A stretch of DNA of 64,000 bases, from the NCBI GenBank assembly GCA_001600415.1, contig BCJX01000010.1, positions 903,236 through 967,235 of the forward strand. The letters run 5' to 3'. This DNA comes from Pascua guehoae (taxonomy: Eukaryota > Basidiomycota > Tremellomycetes > Trichosporonales > Trichosporonaceae). Both the position numbers and the translations under genes were made by a program. A model generated the notes under the pieces. That model was given only the letters and a program-made list of their open reading frames with translations. It made no database searches and was not told the DNA's origin. How positions within the stretch are numbered: position 1 is the stretch's first letter; the number at the start of each line of letters is the position of its first letter. Of the stretch, positions 21,304 through 34,700 are shown piece after piece.

Positions 21304-23024
21304 ATGGTGCTCTTCTTTACGTCCAAGGGTGCGGACTCACCCGAGAATGACAAGGCGCCCAGCTGACGATAGCCGTTAACCCCCCCGTCACGATCTACAT
21401 GTGAGCTCGCAGATTGTTATCCAGCTGACAGGCAGGGGCCGGGACAAGGTCGAGAGTGCGTTGAACCGATACCGATAATGCAATTCATGGCACTGATGAT
21501 CAAGACGAGGAGTTACTCCGTTACGGTCTGGATACCGACGTCTGGTTCCACGTCGAGTACGTCTGGTCTTGAATCTCACTGCACGTCCTTTGCTCGCTCG
21601 CAACTCCAGCTGGCAAAGTGCCGCTGTCGCCCGGGCAACTCGTCAACTGCCGTGTCGCCTTGGGAAACACGCAGAGACCACCAACAGCCTCTAACCCCGC
21701 AGCAAGCTCTCCTCGGCCCACGTCTACCTCCGCCAGTCTGAGGGACAACCACATGGCGCATGGGACGCGCTCCCAGCAGCATTAGTGCAGGACGCGGCCC
21801 AGCTCGTAAAGGCGAACAGCATTGAGGGTGAGCGGGACTATACAGTCACAGGACTGACATGAAGGTAACAAGAAGGACAATATTACGGTAGGCCATCATT
21901 CCGCATTTGGCAACGTGCTAATGGAAGATTATTTACACTCCGTTTACAAACCTCAAGGTGAGTGAGCAGTGGCAGCTGTGTCGACCGTGTATCACTGGGA
22001 CGCGCAGCGGGCTGGGTAGGAAGGCAGATGGAATTTAAAACTGACAACAGAAAACGGGCGACATGGCCGTGGGACAAGTGTCGTTCCACTCGGACAAGAA
22101 GGTTAAGCGAGGTGAGTGTCCCCTTGACCGTAGCCATTGCAATGACAGCCCCGACGCTGCAACGACAGCCTCACAATTACGCTGGCCTCAGCCTCAAACC
22201 TGCCTTTCTACAAGAGTTTCACGGCACATTGCATCGTATCGTATATGCGATGTCTGTCCATCTTCCTCCCCACCTACGATTCACAACCTCTCCACTGAGC
22301 CCTGACACGCAGTCCGGATCGCGACACGCGACAACGCCATCGTCAACCGCCTTAACAAGACAAAGGTCGAAAAGGAGGTCGACCACGAGGCAGAGCGCCA
22401 GGAGCGCCTTCGCGTCGAGGGCCGGAAAAAGAAGGCCGAGGCGATTGAACTTGTACGTATCGTGTTCAGTGTTGGGTATGACGTGCGATGGCAGTTACAG
22501 GTGTGGGTGTGCGGCGTGCTTCGGAGGGGTGTGTGTTGGGGGGTGAGCAGGTCACTAGTTGGCAAATATTGGCCTGCCGCGACAATCTTGGGCTTGCATT
22601 CAAGGGCTTGCAATCAAAGGCCGTTTCGGTGCAGGGGGACACACTGAGGTACTTGGATTTGCGCAATTCAGATGGGCGTCACATACCTCCCAGCGTTCCG
22701 TATGTGTGGGGAAGCACTGCTGGTATAACACGGACACCACTATGAAACTCGCCGTGAGGCGGCAGACTGTCCAATCGCTCCAGTCCCCGACATTCACCCA
22801 CTGTCAAGGCGCTGGGGCATCGTCGGCCACTGCCCGGTCTCCCCCTGCCCCGCTCCTTCCGCTTTCAACCCATCCCACTTCCTGACCAACAACAGCAACG
22901 AGCCGCCGACGAGCAAAAGCGCAAATGGGCCCAAGAAAAGTCCCAGCGGTCCTACGAGGGCATGTTCACCGAGGAGATGATCGAGTCGCGCAACGACGAC
23001 TGGAGCGACGACGATTTCATGTAG
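21304..23024 (+). CDS. JLP2: CCDC25/Jlp2 family (NFACT-R domain) protein
   Basis: Ten exons: 21304..21328, 21373..21400, 21436..21455, 21505..21556, 21703..21827, 21865..21887, 21928..21957, 22051..22111, 22313..22452, 22896..23024; 633 nt, 210 residues, close to the family's about 208. Diagnostic segments in order: VTIYMGRDK, DVWFHVDKLSSAHVYLR, AQLVKANSIEG, IIYTPFTNLKKTGDM, GQVSFHSDKKVK, IVNRLNKTK, then a charged coiled-coil tail ending DDWSDDDFM. The NFACT-R fold is shared with Tae2/NEMF, suggesting RNA or ribosome contact. Human CCDC25 has been described as a DNA-sensing membrane protein; the fungal role is not known to me. Exons as short as 20-30 nt and a 443-nt last intron are notable. 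Confidence 0.93.
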
Positions 23025-23901
23025 ATGCGTTCAATGGGGCTTAGGGTGTGTATGTGTGTGTGTGTGTCGGGCAGAAGGGGCGGGGGGCTTGCGGGGCGGA
23101 GTCGACACGTCCTGTGGCGTGCTGGGGCGGCCATCGCAATGTATCTGTTAAACCTTACTCGTGTCGCTCGGAAAGCCAAGGCTTTGGTTCGTTGTATTCA
23201 CGCAAATGTCACAAACACACATACATGGACAGGGAGCCTGTACACGTGCGTTGGCGGCACCGCGACGTTCAACCAGGGTGCTCCTGTGGACCAACATGGG
23301 GAGCGGTGGGAGGGATAAAACGTTGGCGACTCGTTCGCACCTCCCCACAAATACGTCACGGGGACTAGTCCCTTCTACGTGTCGGGTGGGTATTTTCGAG
23401 GCGAACGCGCAGCCTCTGCCTGACTCACAGATTGGACAGGTGGTGTAGGGACGCTGAGGCATGCCGGGCTCCGTTGCTGCTGAGGTGAGCGGCGAGGAAT
23501 AGCTCACGCAGTCTCACCCTCCGCCTCTGCAACCACCATGTCACGGGCTGTCCGCCTGTTTGTAGATGTCGTGAAGTGCGGGTTCCGGGCCCCACGGGTT
23601 AAATACGCGCCCGACTCAGTCGCCAACCATGCAGGGGAAGGGGATGAGATCGAACGGTTCGCACACTCTCCCGAGACTAGGCAAAAGCTTCAGCTGGCCG
23701 TGGCCATGCCAGAACCCGGTTACTGTCGGGGGTGGGCGATGGGAACTGACCTAAAAATGCTGACTGCTCTTGTACACTCAACCATCAGGCTCGTTATGTC
23801 GTGATGTGTCAGGGTCTTGCGGGGCGGTTGTATGCCGCCAGACTGGCCAACCTGGGCGCTCGAGGTTGTTTCCCAATGCGGTGTCATGGGCCCTTGGCGT
23901 A

Positions 23902-24117
23902 CAGGTGTGTCCGAAAAGTGATGAGACTACCGTGTTAAGCTAGGGTACGCGCGCGACCGCGTAGACAGGGCGGCGCGCAGGATGTGTTGGGTACAACAGG
24001 CAGGAAACATCAGGGTGTTCACTTGCGGTGCCATTGCATTGGTCAAGAGAGTGTCCATGCACAACTTCGACTGGACCGAGCTCAAATTGGCAGTCTCAGA
24101 CTTACCAGACGCACCTG
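23902..24117. mobile_element. MITE-like element, copy 2 (216 bp)
   Basis: The left end CAGGTGTGTCCGAAAAGTG (preceded by TA) and right end CTTACCAGACGCACCTG are inverted repeats and match the ends of copies 1 and 3. The right flank is CA rather than TA, so the copy looks mutated. It is longer than the two about 80-base copies, with about 150 bases of unrelated interior and no coding frame. Confidence 0.55.
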
Positions 24118-26697
24118 CACGAGGCGGGTGAAATTGTCGGTTTATACACCAGGCTGAGACTCACAGTGGACCCAGCTTGTGGCACAACATCGGTTGGGTG
24201 GCAACGGCTTCAGTTGTTCGAGAGTAGGTTCGTGGTTGGGTCTGAATGCCACAGTGGGATGGGTAAAATGCCGCAGTGTTGATGGGGATAGAGGTCGACG
24301 TGCGGAGACACTGTGGCCACTGGTTCAATATCTGAAGCTGGGGGCCGTAAAGAGTGATGGCTTGTGAAGAGTGATGGGCTGTTCTCCATGCCAATGCAGT
24401 CCTCACCGCCACTTTCCGGTGGCGGTCCGCGATGACATCAAGTACGCGCAACGGGATGAGACGACCGTAACGATTGTCCGCAGACTCGTGGAGGAATGAG
24501 GGATCTGGCCCCATGCGCGAACGTAATCTCTTTTGTGTAGACGAACACGCAGGATAGAGTAGGTTGGGTCTGGGTTGTGGTTGAAAATGGGCTTTGAATT
24601 GACACAGAGTCGAATGCGGGTTGCGACAGCGCTCGATTAATTCGACTGGGGAATGGGTTGCTTTCAGCTGGGATGCGCAGAAGAAGAGTAAGGGAGAGGA
24701 CAAGGACAAAGACAAGACGAGGCCGAGGACGACGACAACGACAAGTGCTGAAGTGAAACTACCCATCCACATTTCAGCCCGCGTTGAGCCAAGTGCGCGA
24801 CGTCAACCTCGGATAAAACACCGCACGACCGTCACGATGTGGCGAACTGACCTCGGTGATAGACAAACGCTCGGCAATCCCACGCTCTTCGTTGGGTGCA
24901 AGGACACAAGCGGACACAAGCCCGAGATGACAATCGTCGTCTTGACGTAAACCCTCGATGGGTACGCTGGAATCTAATCCCCCGCGGCGACATGACGGTT
25001 TGTCCAGAACGTGGGCCATTTTTGGCGTTGGGTGCGGCGCGCAGAAGTAGGAACAGCCACCGGGACACCTCGGCGGTGTGGGGTGAAATTCACGATCACA
25101 CAATGACGGCTGTGCGGATGATAAGCTTAAACGCAGGATCTCCTTTCTGTTCTTGCTGGTCGGGGCGAGGCGGGGGGTCAACAGCGAAGAGAGGGAGTTT
25201 CCCAAGGAAACCAGTCGAGCTGGTCTAGATTGACCGTCTGGCAATTACTGTAGAGCGGCCATGATGCGGTGGGAATGGCCTTTGGCGATCGATTGCGGGG
25301 ACGCGGCCCAGACCATCCCAGTTGGCCAGCTGGGCCCTGACATGGGGCCTTCTGGCAGCGTTGATGTCATGTCGTTGCGCGAACAGAAGCATGAGCTCTT
25401 GGCCGCTGTCCGTGTGGCTGTCTGGCGAAAGCCACCGTTGCATGCGGTTTCTTGCTTCGCACCAAGTCCCCTCTGCCATACTGTACTCGTACTCGGCATT
25501 GTCCCAACAAACGGAGGTCGGTTGGTCCAGCCTCGTCTGCACACAGGCACCCAGCCGAAATCTAGCCTACAGCGTGCCCTGGGAGCTAAGCTACGGCGCA
25601 TGCTCGATGCTCTTGTCGCCTGCGGTCAAACAAACATGTCAACACTGGCGCACCCATATACCGTAAACCGGACACTGGATCTGCCCATACCGCCCAGTTA
25701 CAATCTACCAGCACCCAGTAGTGACCCAGTGACGTCGTCTGCCCAGCCGCCACGGACCTGGGGCTGCAATCTCCCCCGGAGCCCAACAAGATGCACAAAA
25801 ATCGCACCCTCCCCCTCATCCCGCGCCGCATCATGTGCCATATTTCCTGGCACACAAGCGAGTGCAAGACGGACACAACACGTGCGAGCCTTAGTGCGAG
25901 TTACTGTAGAAGCAAGGATGCAGCTTGGGCACAACCACTGCAAAATGCGCTGACGCGCTTACGCCAAGAGGCACGGCGTACCTGCCCAATCGGGCAATTC
26001 CAGCAAACAGGGGCAGCGCGGGGAGGGTTTGGGTGGCCATGGGTGGGTTTGGGTCGAGTGACGTTTTGGCTGGTGGCCTGGCGCGCGCATGGCGCGGCGT
26101 GTTACGGCATGCAAGGGTGGGAGGGTGTTTCCTGCAAACAGTGACGACACATGCACGCACGCCATCCATTCTCCGCCCTGTGCAGCGGTGCCCACTCGAG
26201 GCATACTGCCACTCGAGGCCTGCTGGGAGGATCCTACACTACAATAGTAGTTGCATCCTCCCAGTACGTGAGTGCGCACCCCCGAGATCAACGTGCCGCC
26301 ACGGATGACAAGTCGCCAGTCACAAGTCACAACTCGGAAGCCAGGCGTCACGCCGTGCGCGGTGCGTGGCCGAACAGCAGTAATGGATACATACCCAAGT
26401 GGAGACGAGACGGGAGCCGCGCTTTCCGATCGCCGGGGTACTGGTATTGTGGTGGCGGTGGAGATCGACATTTTGGGCAACGACACATGACGTGGAGCTC
26501 TACAGGGCGATCGTCTCGCCAACGACATGATTTCTGTCATTGAATTGATGGGGGCGATCGCCGCCGCCTGGGCCCTTTTTATTGACGTGCCCAGCTCATG
26601 TCCGAGATGGCCGCCAGCTTCGGGACTTGGGTGCTTCGGTGCTCCGAGATCTGAGATCCCGACGCGCACATGTCCCCCTCTCTCTCCAATGTCTGGA

Positions 26698-26762
26698 GCA
26701 AGCCACACAGCCACAAAAGCCACAAAGCCACAGCCACAAGGCCACAAAGCCACACAGCCACG
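26698..26762. repeat. GCCACA(AA) short tandem repeat
   Basis: About nine irregular copies of GCCACA with 0-3 extra A or AGG between them. Confidence 0.85.
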
Positions 26763-29252
26763 CGCATGGGGCGGCGCCACAGCACATGGCAAAAGGCAAA
26801 AAGCAAATGAAATACCACACGTACAGTATTGCACATGCCGCGTTGTCTCAGCTGGCGTCCGAGACATATTGTTGACACGCGACGCGCGTTCCACAGAACC
26901 CTCCACGGAACTCTCCACGGAGCCCCGAAAGTCGTCAGAGAAGAGACGAAAGGGCGGCCCTCGCCGCATTGGGCCTTCTCGGGCACTGTTTCTTGGGTTG
27001 GTGGTGTGGAGCAGAGGTGGAAGAGCACGTTACCCAGTTGCTAAGACGGGCACAGAGCACAGAGCACCTTACAGCCTCACCCCGCCCCCACTCACCCCGT
27101 GTCACAGAGTGCAGCAAGTCTGGCCCTGGCGTCTGCATCCGACCGGCTGGGAATAATCCAATAATCGTCCGACATGGTTTGGTCCGACACTGCCCAAGCT
27201 GGCCAAACTGCGTCCGCCGGGCCGTGGATTCCGGGGAATGGGGGCGGGGGCGGGGTCAATGCGTTATCCGGACAGAGTCGGCTCGTTGGTGGTTTGTTTG
27301 CGAATGAACGCAAGGGTGGTGTGCCATGGCGCTCGTGTTGTTCAATGCGTGAGGCATATACGAACGCGCACTCGAAGCTGACGAGGAGCGGGGGCATGGT
27401 GGAGGCGTATGATGCCGGGTTCTAAGGGTCAGCTATCTGGTCCACTCTGCCCAGGGACGAGGTGAGTGTCACTTACTATGCAAACCATCATTCTTCACTT
27501 GCTCTCCCACGAGTTAGGTGTAGAAGAACCAATGTCCCAACGACAAACGGCAAAATCATCCGCACTCCACTTTGTAAATGCCCCCAGCCCGCAGCCGCGG
27601 CTGATCACCTCGTCTCCTCACCCTGCACGTGGCACGCGGCACCCAATAATGCCTCCAGCAACTACTGTTAAACAACCGACTAGCCCACCTGTCACGCCTT
27701 GGTGTGTGTCACCAGTACGCATTTTCCCCCGTCTTCCCGGCGCCACAAGTGCGTCTAGGCTGGCGCCGCTGCGCTCCTTGGTTCCGTTTTCCTCGTCATT
27801 ATTCGGCACCAAGCCCATGCCGAGCATGCCGAGCCGGCACTACCTGCCGATCAGAGTGGGCGTGGTACTGCACAGTCTGCGGCTGCGCGGCTTGGCCGCT
27901 TGCTCAGTCTTGCCCGCACCCCCTCTCGATGTACTGGCGTTGCCCGCTTGTTCAGGTGCAGCGTTGGGGGATGCCGGCCACATTGCCCAGCAGCTGTCGC
28001 ACCCTGGCACCGCCTCACGATGTGCTGGTACACCGCAGGCAAGGTGTATTACACATGTCTAGTTTGTAGTTGCAGCTAGAGCGATCAAGCCTGTGCACGC
28101 CAGTGGCGTCTTGGAGAAACCTGTCCACTGCCCAAATCGACATGCACACCCCTGACATACAGTATGTATTTTACCACGTCAAAGAACAAGATTTTAGCCG
28201 ACCTTGTGGACTGGTCCCAATTATAAAATCCTTACTCGAGACAGATACAGACGCCAATGCGACAGAGCATGCTTGCCCGGTTTCACCAGCATGGCATGGG
28301 CCCAGGCCTGCATCGCCCCCTCGCTGGCTGCCCTGGGCTTGGGTGTCTGTGAAAATGCCATGTTGTGGCTGGGCAGGGTATGGTGGGTGGCAGGTCTTGA
28401 GGGGTTCAAAAATGACATAATTGCTATGACGGGTTGCCATGGTAGCTCTAGGAGACAGGGGGTCGTGGAGAAAGGCAAGCCTCGAAGGTTAGTACCCCTG
28501 CCTTACCCGTCAGAGGATGATAACTGCAGAGCATCTCAACAGAGAGTTCTGGCTACTCATGGCCTCTACGTCCGCCAACGCTTCTCATGACCTTGCCAGA
28601 GGGTGGGTTGGAGATCGTCCAAGTCGCAATGGAGAGTAAGGGCAAGGAGGTTGATTGGCGCCACGAGCAACCTGCAGTATTTTCGACGGTGTAGTACAAT
28701 GGCCCTCATGAAGGTTGACACATCCGAGCGCTGCGCCACACCGAGCACAAGGCATTATCGCAGAGGTTTTTGTCAACAATCCCTGTCGCCACGCCAGGGA
28801 GGGTGTCAACCTTGACGAGGCCCACTGGACAGAAATCCCATGTCCCAACACACATCGGGAGGTCGTTGTGCATTAAACATCACCCACGAACACCATTATT
28901 CGCCCTTGCGACTATGAAACGTGCACTGTGCGCAATGAAAGGCGGACCAAAGAGCACACAGATTCCTCCGAGTGCCGCACTAAATTCCTAATCTGCGAGA
29001 TTGCGTGCGATGTTGTTTCCTGCGGCTCGCTTCTAGAGTCATACACAAGCTGGTCTTTCTGTTCAGCCAAAACAGAAACGATACATAACATCACAAAGAA
29101 CCAAAATAAATAAATAAATAAAATCGATCCACCATATTATCGACTGTGTTCAGTCGCGGTCATGAGTATCGAGCATGGAGTGTTCCATGGGTGCGCGTTG
29201 AGAGAGAGTGTTTGGAATGATGATAATAATATGACGCAGGCAGTGCATGACC

Positions 29253-31735
29253 CTATCGCCTCGTGTCATGGTCGTGCTGGTGGCGACGCAACGAAGACGC
29301 AGGCGGCGAGGGCAGCGACCGTTGGTTCTCCAGTTGTGAACGACGCTCACGGGAGCGTGATTCTGGTCGATCCTCGTCAACCTTTGGACGTTTTAGGTCG
29401 CGTGCATCGTCGGGATCGAGTCGCACGCGGCGGCGATTGGGTGTCAACGACGATGGATCGTGGTCGCTGGGTCCAAACGAGCTCGTGGTCGAGTTGCGGC
29501 GAGCAGCCGAGGCGGGGCTGCCATCTTGAACAGTCCGTCGTCCACCACTGCCGCTGGGTGTGTCGTCATTGTGGCGCTCGGTCCGATCGTGCTCGCTGCG
29601 TGACGACTCTGCGACACTCGTACCCTCGCCTTCGCCTCCGCCCTCGTCACGGTACCCGTCATCCTCATCATCTTTGCTGCCGCTCTCCTGCCACTCGGCA
29701 TCGGTCTGCAAGCCCTTTTTCCCCTTGCCGCGCCGCCGGACTGTCTTTTCATACCGACACTCGCTTGTGCGCTTGATCTTGACGCACGCCTCGCATGGCT
29801 TGCCACCCGAGCATTTCACTTTGCGCAACCGACAGGGATGGCACGAAATAATCTGCCGGTGGCGCAACTGCGGCATGGCCGCGGCGGGCGAGGCAACAGA
29901 CGAAGGCTGGCGCATAAACGGAATGACGTGCGGTGGCGCGACGCCATGCGGCATGCCAGGGATGGATGGCGGGTATGTGTGCGGCGGAAGCCCCGGGTGC
30001 ATTGGCGCACCAGGATAGTGCTCTGGTGATCGGTGATGGGGAGGAGCATTGTACCCGTGACCATGTGGGTAGGGCACCGACATGTGGGGCGGCGACGCGT
30101 ACATGACATAGTCTGAACCTGGCGGTGGACCCGGAGCCGCCGGTGGTTGCGGGATGGATGGGGTATGCGGTGGAATATCGGGGCCGGGATGTGGACGCGG
30201 GTCGGCGCCAGGCGGTATCTCTGGAGGCGGGGGATGGGTAGCAGCCATGTTCATGTTGTGACGGTAGTGGTTGTCGACCGCTTCTCGGCTGCGGGGGTCT
30301 GGGCGGAGATCGTGCTCGCGAATATCACGGTCGCGTCCCCGCTCTCGAAAGCGGTTGCGCTGTCTGCTCAGATATTCTGGCCAAAGAGGAATGCGATCAT
30401 CTGCAAGGTCAGAGAGAAAACCAATTTGAAGCAAGGGCTTTTCAAAATTAATAAAAAAGTGAGACAGTTAATACCTACATGGCCGTCCATCGATATAAAT
30501 GGTTCCTTCGGCGACGGCAGCAAGTGCGTCCTCGTACCCCGCATTATAAGCGTCCTCAGCTTCACGCCCGTACCACGCCATGCCCGGGTTGGGCAGAGGA
30601 GCCGGAACAAAGCAGTACCTGGGCACATTCTCAGGTCTGGGAAATAAGCTAAAAATTGCTAGAGACACACAGAAGCATAAACTCACCGTGGAGACGTTTG
30701 CGGGATAGTGTCGCGGACATCACGAACAGAAGGGCGACGAGGAAATGGGGGTGGTGGACCATAGTCGTTTGGATGAGAACCGAGCGGCGGTTGAGGCCGC
30801 CTTGAGGTATCAGCGCCGGGGAATGTTGCACTTCGCGGTGGCTGAGGGATATAACCGCCGTCTTGATAAGGCGGAGGAGGACGATGCACGGGCGGTGGCG
30901 GCGGTGGAGGAAACGCATAATCCTCTCTGGGTACATCTCTGGGATCACGTCCGTACAAGTCGCGCTGTTCTCGAACGTCTTTCGAATCTCTTGGGTCTCT
31001 TGGGTCTCTGGGGTCTCTTGGGTCTCTTGGTGGGTCCCGCGAGTCTCGTGGGTCTAGTGGGTCTCGTGAGTCTCGTGGGTCTCGTTGGTCTCTGAAGTCT
31101 CGTGGGTCTCCGAGATCTCTTTGGTCTCTCGGGTCTCGTGGATATCGGGTCTCTCTCGGGTCCTGGGTGCCTAAGGTGTCACGGGGGTTCCTGGGATCGC
31201 GCGGGTCTCGAGAATCGTGCGGATCACGGTCACGAGGCCCATACTGATGATCTATGGGGTACACGGGTGGCGGTACCCTTGGTCGATCAGCATCTCGATC
31301 GCGGAGGAGATCTTTGGGCGGCGTCCGAGTATGCCGAGGATGTGGCGAGGGAACTCTGTTATCATGCGAGCCCGATTGTTGATAGTATGGATGTATGGTG
31401 CGAGGAGCAGTGTATGCAGCAGTGGCTGGAGCTGGACTTTGGCGCGGTGGAGAGTACGCATGCCGCATGCGGGCAGTGGAGCTCGAGCTGGGGGACGGTG
31501 GCGGACGCGTTGATGAGGAAGGGCCAGGAGCGGCGGACGGGGCCGGATGCGAACTAGATGGAGGGGGACTCCAGCCGCGCGGGGCAGAGTAAGAGCGTAT
31601 GGGGCCTCCGCTATTCTCGTCGTAGTACTCGGGTCGACGAGGTGGCTCATCGGTGGTGAGCATATCAGAGGGCGCGATCGATGTGCGCCGCGCCGAGCCC
31701 GGCGTCCTGGCGACTCTGCCGGACGCGGCGCTCAT
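29253..31735 (-). CDS. Zn2Cys6 transcription factor with RDPRD repeats
   Basis: Three exons: complement(29253..30400, 30479..30618, 30687..31735); 2337 nt, 778 residues. A Gal4-type binuclear cluster lies unusually far in, at about 583-611: CHPCRLRKVKC, then C-x2-C and a final Cys after eight residues, followed by basic RRRGKGKKG. Such domains bind CGG-type DNA sites. The N-terminal half is Pro/Ser-rich, with a tract at about 170-275 of RDPRD/DPRD repeats. The middle has a compact segment (YGREAEDAYNAGYEDAL) in its own small exon. The tail is Arg/Asp/Ser-rich. No fungal-TF middle homology domain is seen. For exon 2 the donor GTAGGT at 30478 keeps the frame; the competing GTATTA donor three bases on does not. 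DNA-binding is confident; targets unknown. Confidence 0.85.
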
Positions 31736-34700
31736 GCTCTCTCTTGGCGGTTACTATCTGCCTCGAAAAAGGGTGATTGGCCGCGCAGGTGGAGGTAGGG
31801 GTGCAGCAGTGGTGCGCGGCGAAGGGTGGTGTGGGGGCAAGGAAGGTGTGGTCGTTGCGGCAACGCGAAGATGGTACTTGTAGTACAAGAGGAGGTGTGG
31901 GCTACGATTGCGAGAGAACGAGGGTACAACGTTCGTAGGACGACGTCGGGGAGACCGAGAAAAGAGAAGGAGAGAAGAGAGATGGTATGGATGGGGGATT
32001 GGGGGGGTGAGGCGGCGGTTTAAGGCGAACAAGCTTCGGGTTCAATTGTAAGGACGCCCCTGGCGGCCGCGGCGCACGAGGCACTGTGGTCGACAAACGC
32101 GAGGAATGTAGAGGTTATGCGTGAGGCTTCTGCAGCGCCGTGTGTTGCTGCCGATAGCCTAGGACAGAGCCTCCGAGTTTGTGGGTGAACCAAAGTGAAC
32201 AAAAGAGAGTTGATTGTTCGAGTTCGATTGATATCGCGGCGGCTGGTACTGCCTCGACCACAGCCCCCGTCGAACGGAAGCGGACAGGCGATCGATGTGG
32301 TGAATAGCAAAGGGCAGACAATGTATCGGAAGCTGACAGGGGCCGACCAACTTGGGACTCGGGGCGGGAATGGCAATGTTGGAGGTTCCTGGAACCAAGT
32401 CGAGCTAGCCGGGGGCTGTACCGAGATCGTGGGTCGGGGTGGAGCAGCCACAAAGGACAAGGGACGAGAGGAGAGGGGACGAGGACAGATATGAATGCAG
32501 TGGGATGCTAGCGTCGACAGGCGGGGTCCTTGGCGCGTTGGCTAGCGGCTACTGTGGGTGGGTGGAGAGAGCCGCAGGACAAGCGTGAGCGCGAGGACGA
32601 GCGTGCCGACCAAGTGGGTGACAACGCTCAGCTTCTGCCCAGCGCACCATGTGGACCTCTGCTAAAGACCAGGCGTCGAACCAGTGGGGTCTGGGGTTGT
32701 GCGCGTCGTGGTGCGGATGTGTTAGACACTATGCACTAGACCAAGGACAAGAGCCGTCGGGGGAGAAAGTAGAAGCAAAGATGGCGGCGAGAGGCGGGAG
32801 GGAGAGGCGGAAGACGAGTGACAGACTGTTTTAGCAATGTCAAGGGTAAAGAGAAACAAACCAATCCGTTGTGCAAAGCTACCAACAGAGTGACAAATAC
32901 TCACAACAGGAAAATAGGTGATCGCCTCCTTAGCTGCTGTGGCTCGTCAAGGTTTCGAGCTGTGGTGCGGCGCGCTTTGCATACAGTCCCAGTGTCACCC
33001 CCCATATGTGTACTGTTCCCTGTACGGAGCGGCTGTCGCCGCTGCCGTAGGTGTGGGTCAAACTTCGGTCGGTTCTACTGGATACTGTTCGCCGTTGTTT
33101 GGGGAGGGCGAACGAGGTCAGGAGGTCATGCGAGTTGAATGGATGCAGTGGAAATGAGCGGCATGGGCAAGAAAGTGTGCACGAGGCATGTTGCCGTTTG
33201 GTGTCTGGGCATTCTGGGCATCCGGGCAAGCCTTGTCTGGGCGGCGGCGGGCAGAGCAGAGTGCATGCATGCGGCAAGGGACAGCAAGGGCCAGGGACGG
33301 TTCAAGTCTGTCTTTTTTTGCAGTCTGCCTTTGCCTGCTCCTGTCCCAGTGTTTACCCTTGTTGTCCCTCAACTCTGCCGAAAGGCCCCTTGGCCCTCCC
33401 CCCCTTGATTTTTCGCGCTTGTCCCACCCATCCTGTTTTTAAAATTCCACATCCTGATCCACTTGTCGGTCCTGGATCCTGATCTCCCTTTCGTCTGTTG
33501 CATGCTTTGCACTCACTCACTGCTGCTCTCCTGCTGGTACACTATTCCACCGCCGTGAATGATTCCTGAACAGACTTTTGGTATGGTTCCCCTTGCTTCT
33601 TGGTCCATCTCGTCGCACCGAAGGAGCAAAGAGCCGTCATTTGCACCTAGGCTTAGTGTGGCGTTCCCACAACCAACCATGTGTCCCTTAACTAAAAGAC
33701 CAGAGACCGAAGGGTGTGGCTGTAAACCTGTCAACTTGCGGACGCTCTCAGAGCTCCTGCGTCCTGTGGCCCCCCGGTTGCTGCCCTTTGTGGGTCACTC
33801 CTCTGCCATGTGCGCGCCATGCCGCCATGACACGTCACCGGAAATCTGGAAAAGTAACCCTTACCGCCTAAACCGCATTGGACCCTTACCCCTCCTCGCC
33901 ATACGGCTCTTGGTAAAACGGTCAGCTCTACTTCTTGTCCCCCAATGCCACCTCCGTCCCCCAACAAGCACCCAGCGTCATCGCGTCCCTTGCTTTCTCC
34001 CTTTGGTAGCCTTTCCACTTCAAGCCTTAGGGATCCATCCTCCGAGAGGCTCACGGCACCAGCACTCGGCCACGAGCACCGCAAGGCGTTGGCTCGACAA
34101 CTGCCTGGCCTTGGCTCAACAAGCCCCTCTCAATCCAAGTCCCTTACCCCCACACTTGTCTCGGGCAAGAGGTTCCCTCATGCTTCTCGCCCTCGTCTTT
34201 TTACCCTTGTGGGCAATTGTCATGTGTTTCCTATGCATCACCCTGTGTACCGAAGTGCGGGCAATTATCAAGTCTTGCGTCGAGACCCCGAAGCGCAAAT
34301 CAGGAACCGGCTGGAGGCACGGGAAAGGCTTTTCCCCGTCAGGCCTTATCGTTTACAGATCTCGGTCCCCCGAACGCCTCTGTTCTGGCGTCACTTGTCA
34401 GCGTCACTTGATGAACCCCAACAGTGGTAGAGGACACGTACATACATGCGCGTGACCCCAACGTGGGGGGAGCATGTGGTCCCCACTGCCGATCGTCCAC
34501 AAAGTAGAGCCGCACTGGTTCGCAGAGGCAACTGTAGTTGGCGCACCAATTGGCGAATGAGCCAGTCTGGAAGAAAACGGGAGCTCAAACCTGAGCAGTT
34601 TACGGCACCTTGACGCAGGGCCAAGCTCGTACCGCTGCGGGCGTATTGGACGGCCACGCCGCCGCCATGGAGGTGGAGGTGGATGTGGCCACCACTCTGC

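Larger units (their letters stand above)
23025..29252. other. Six-kb gene-poor region
   Basis: No open frame on either strand has a recognisable domain or convincing exon chain. The content is a MITE-like element (23902-24117), a GCCACAAA-type repeat (26698-26762) and a more AT-rich end (about 28.0-29.2 kb) with AATA tetranucleotides at 29104-29121, probably in the 3' flank of the Zn2Cys6 gene. It could hold non-coding transcripts or eroded transposons that cannot be told from sequence alone. Confidence 0.45.

Noticed and set aside
33559..34455. Plus-strand open frame of 298 codons
   Set aside because: No recognisable family and no codon or intron pattern like the real genes nearby.
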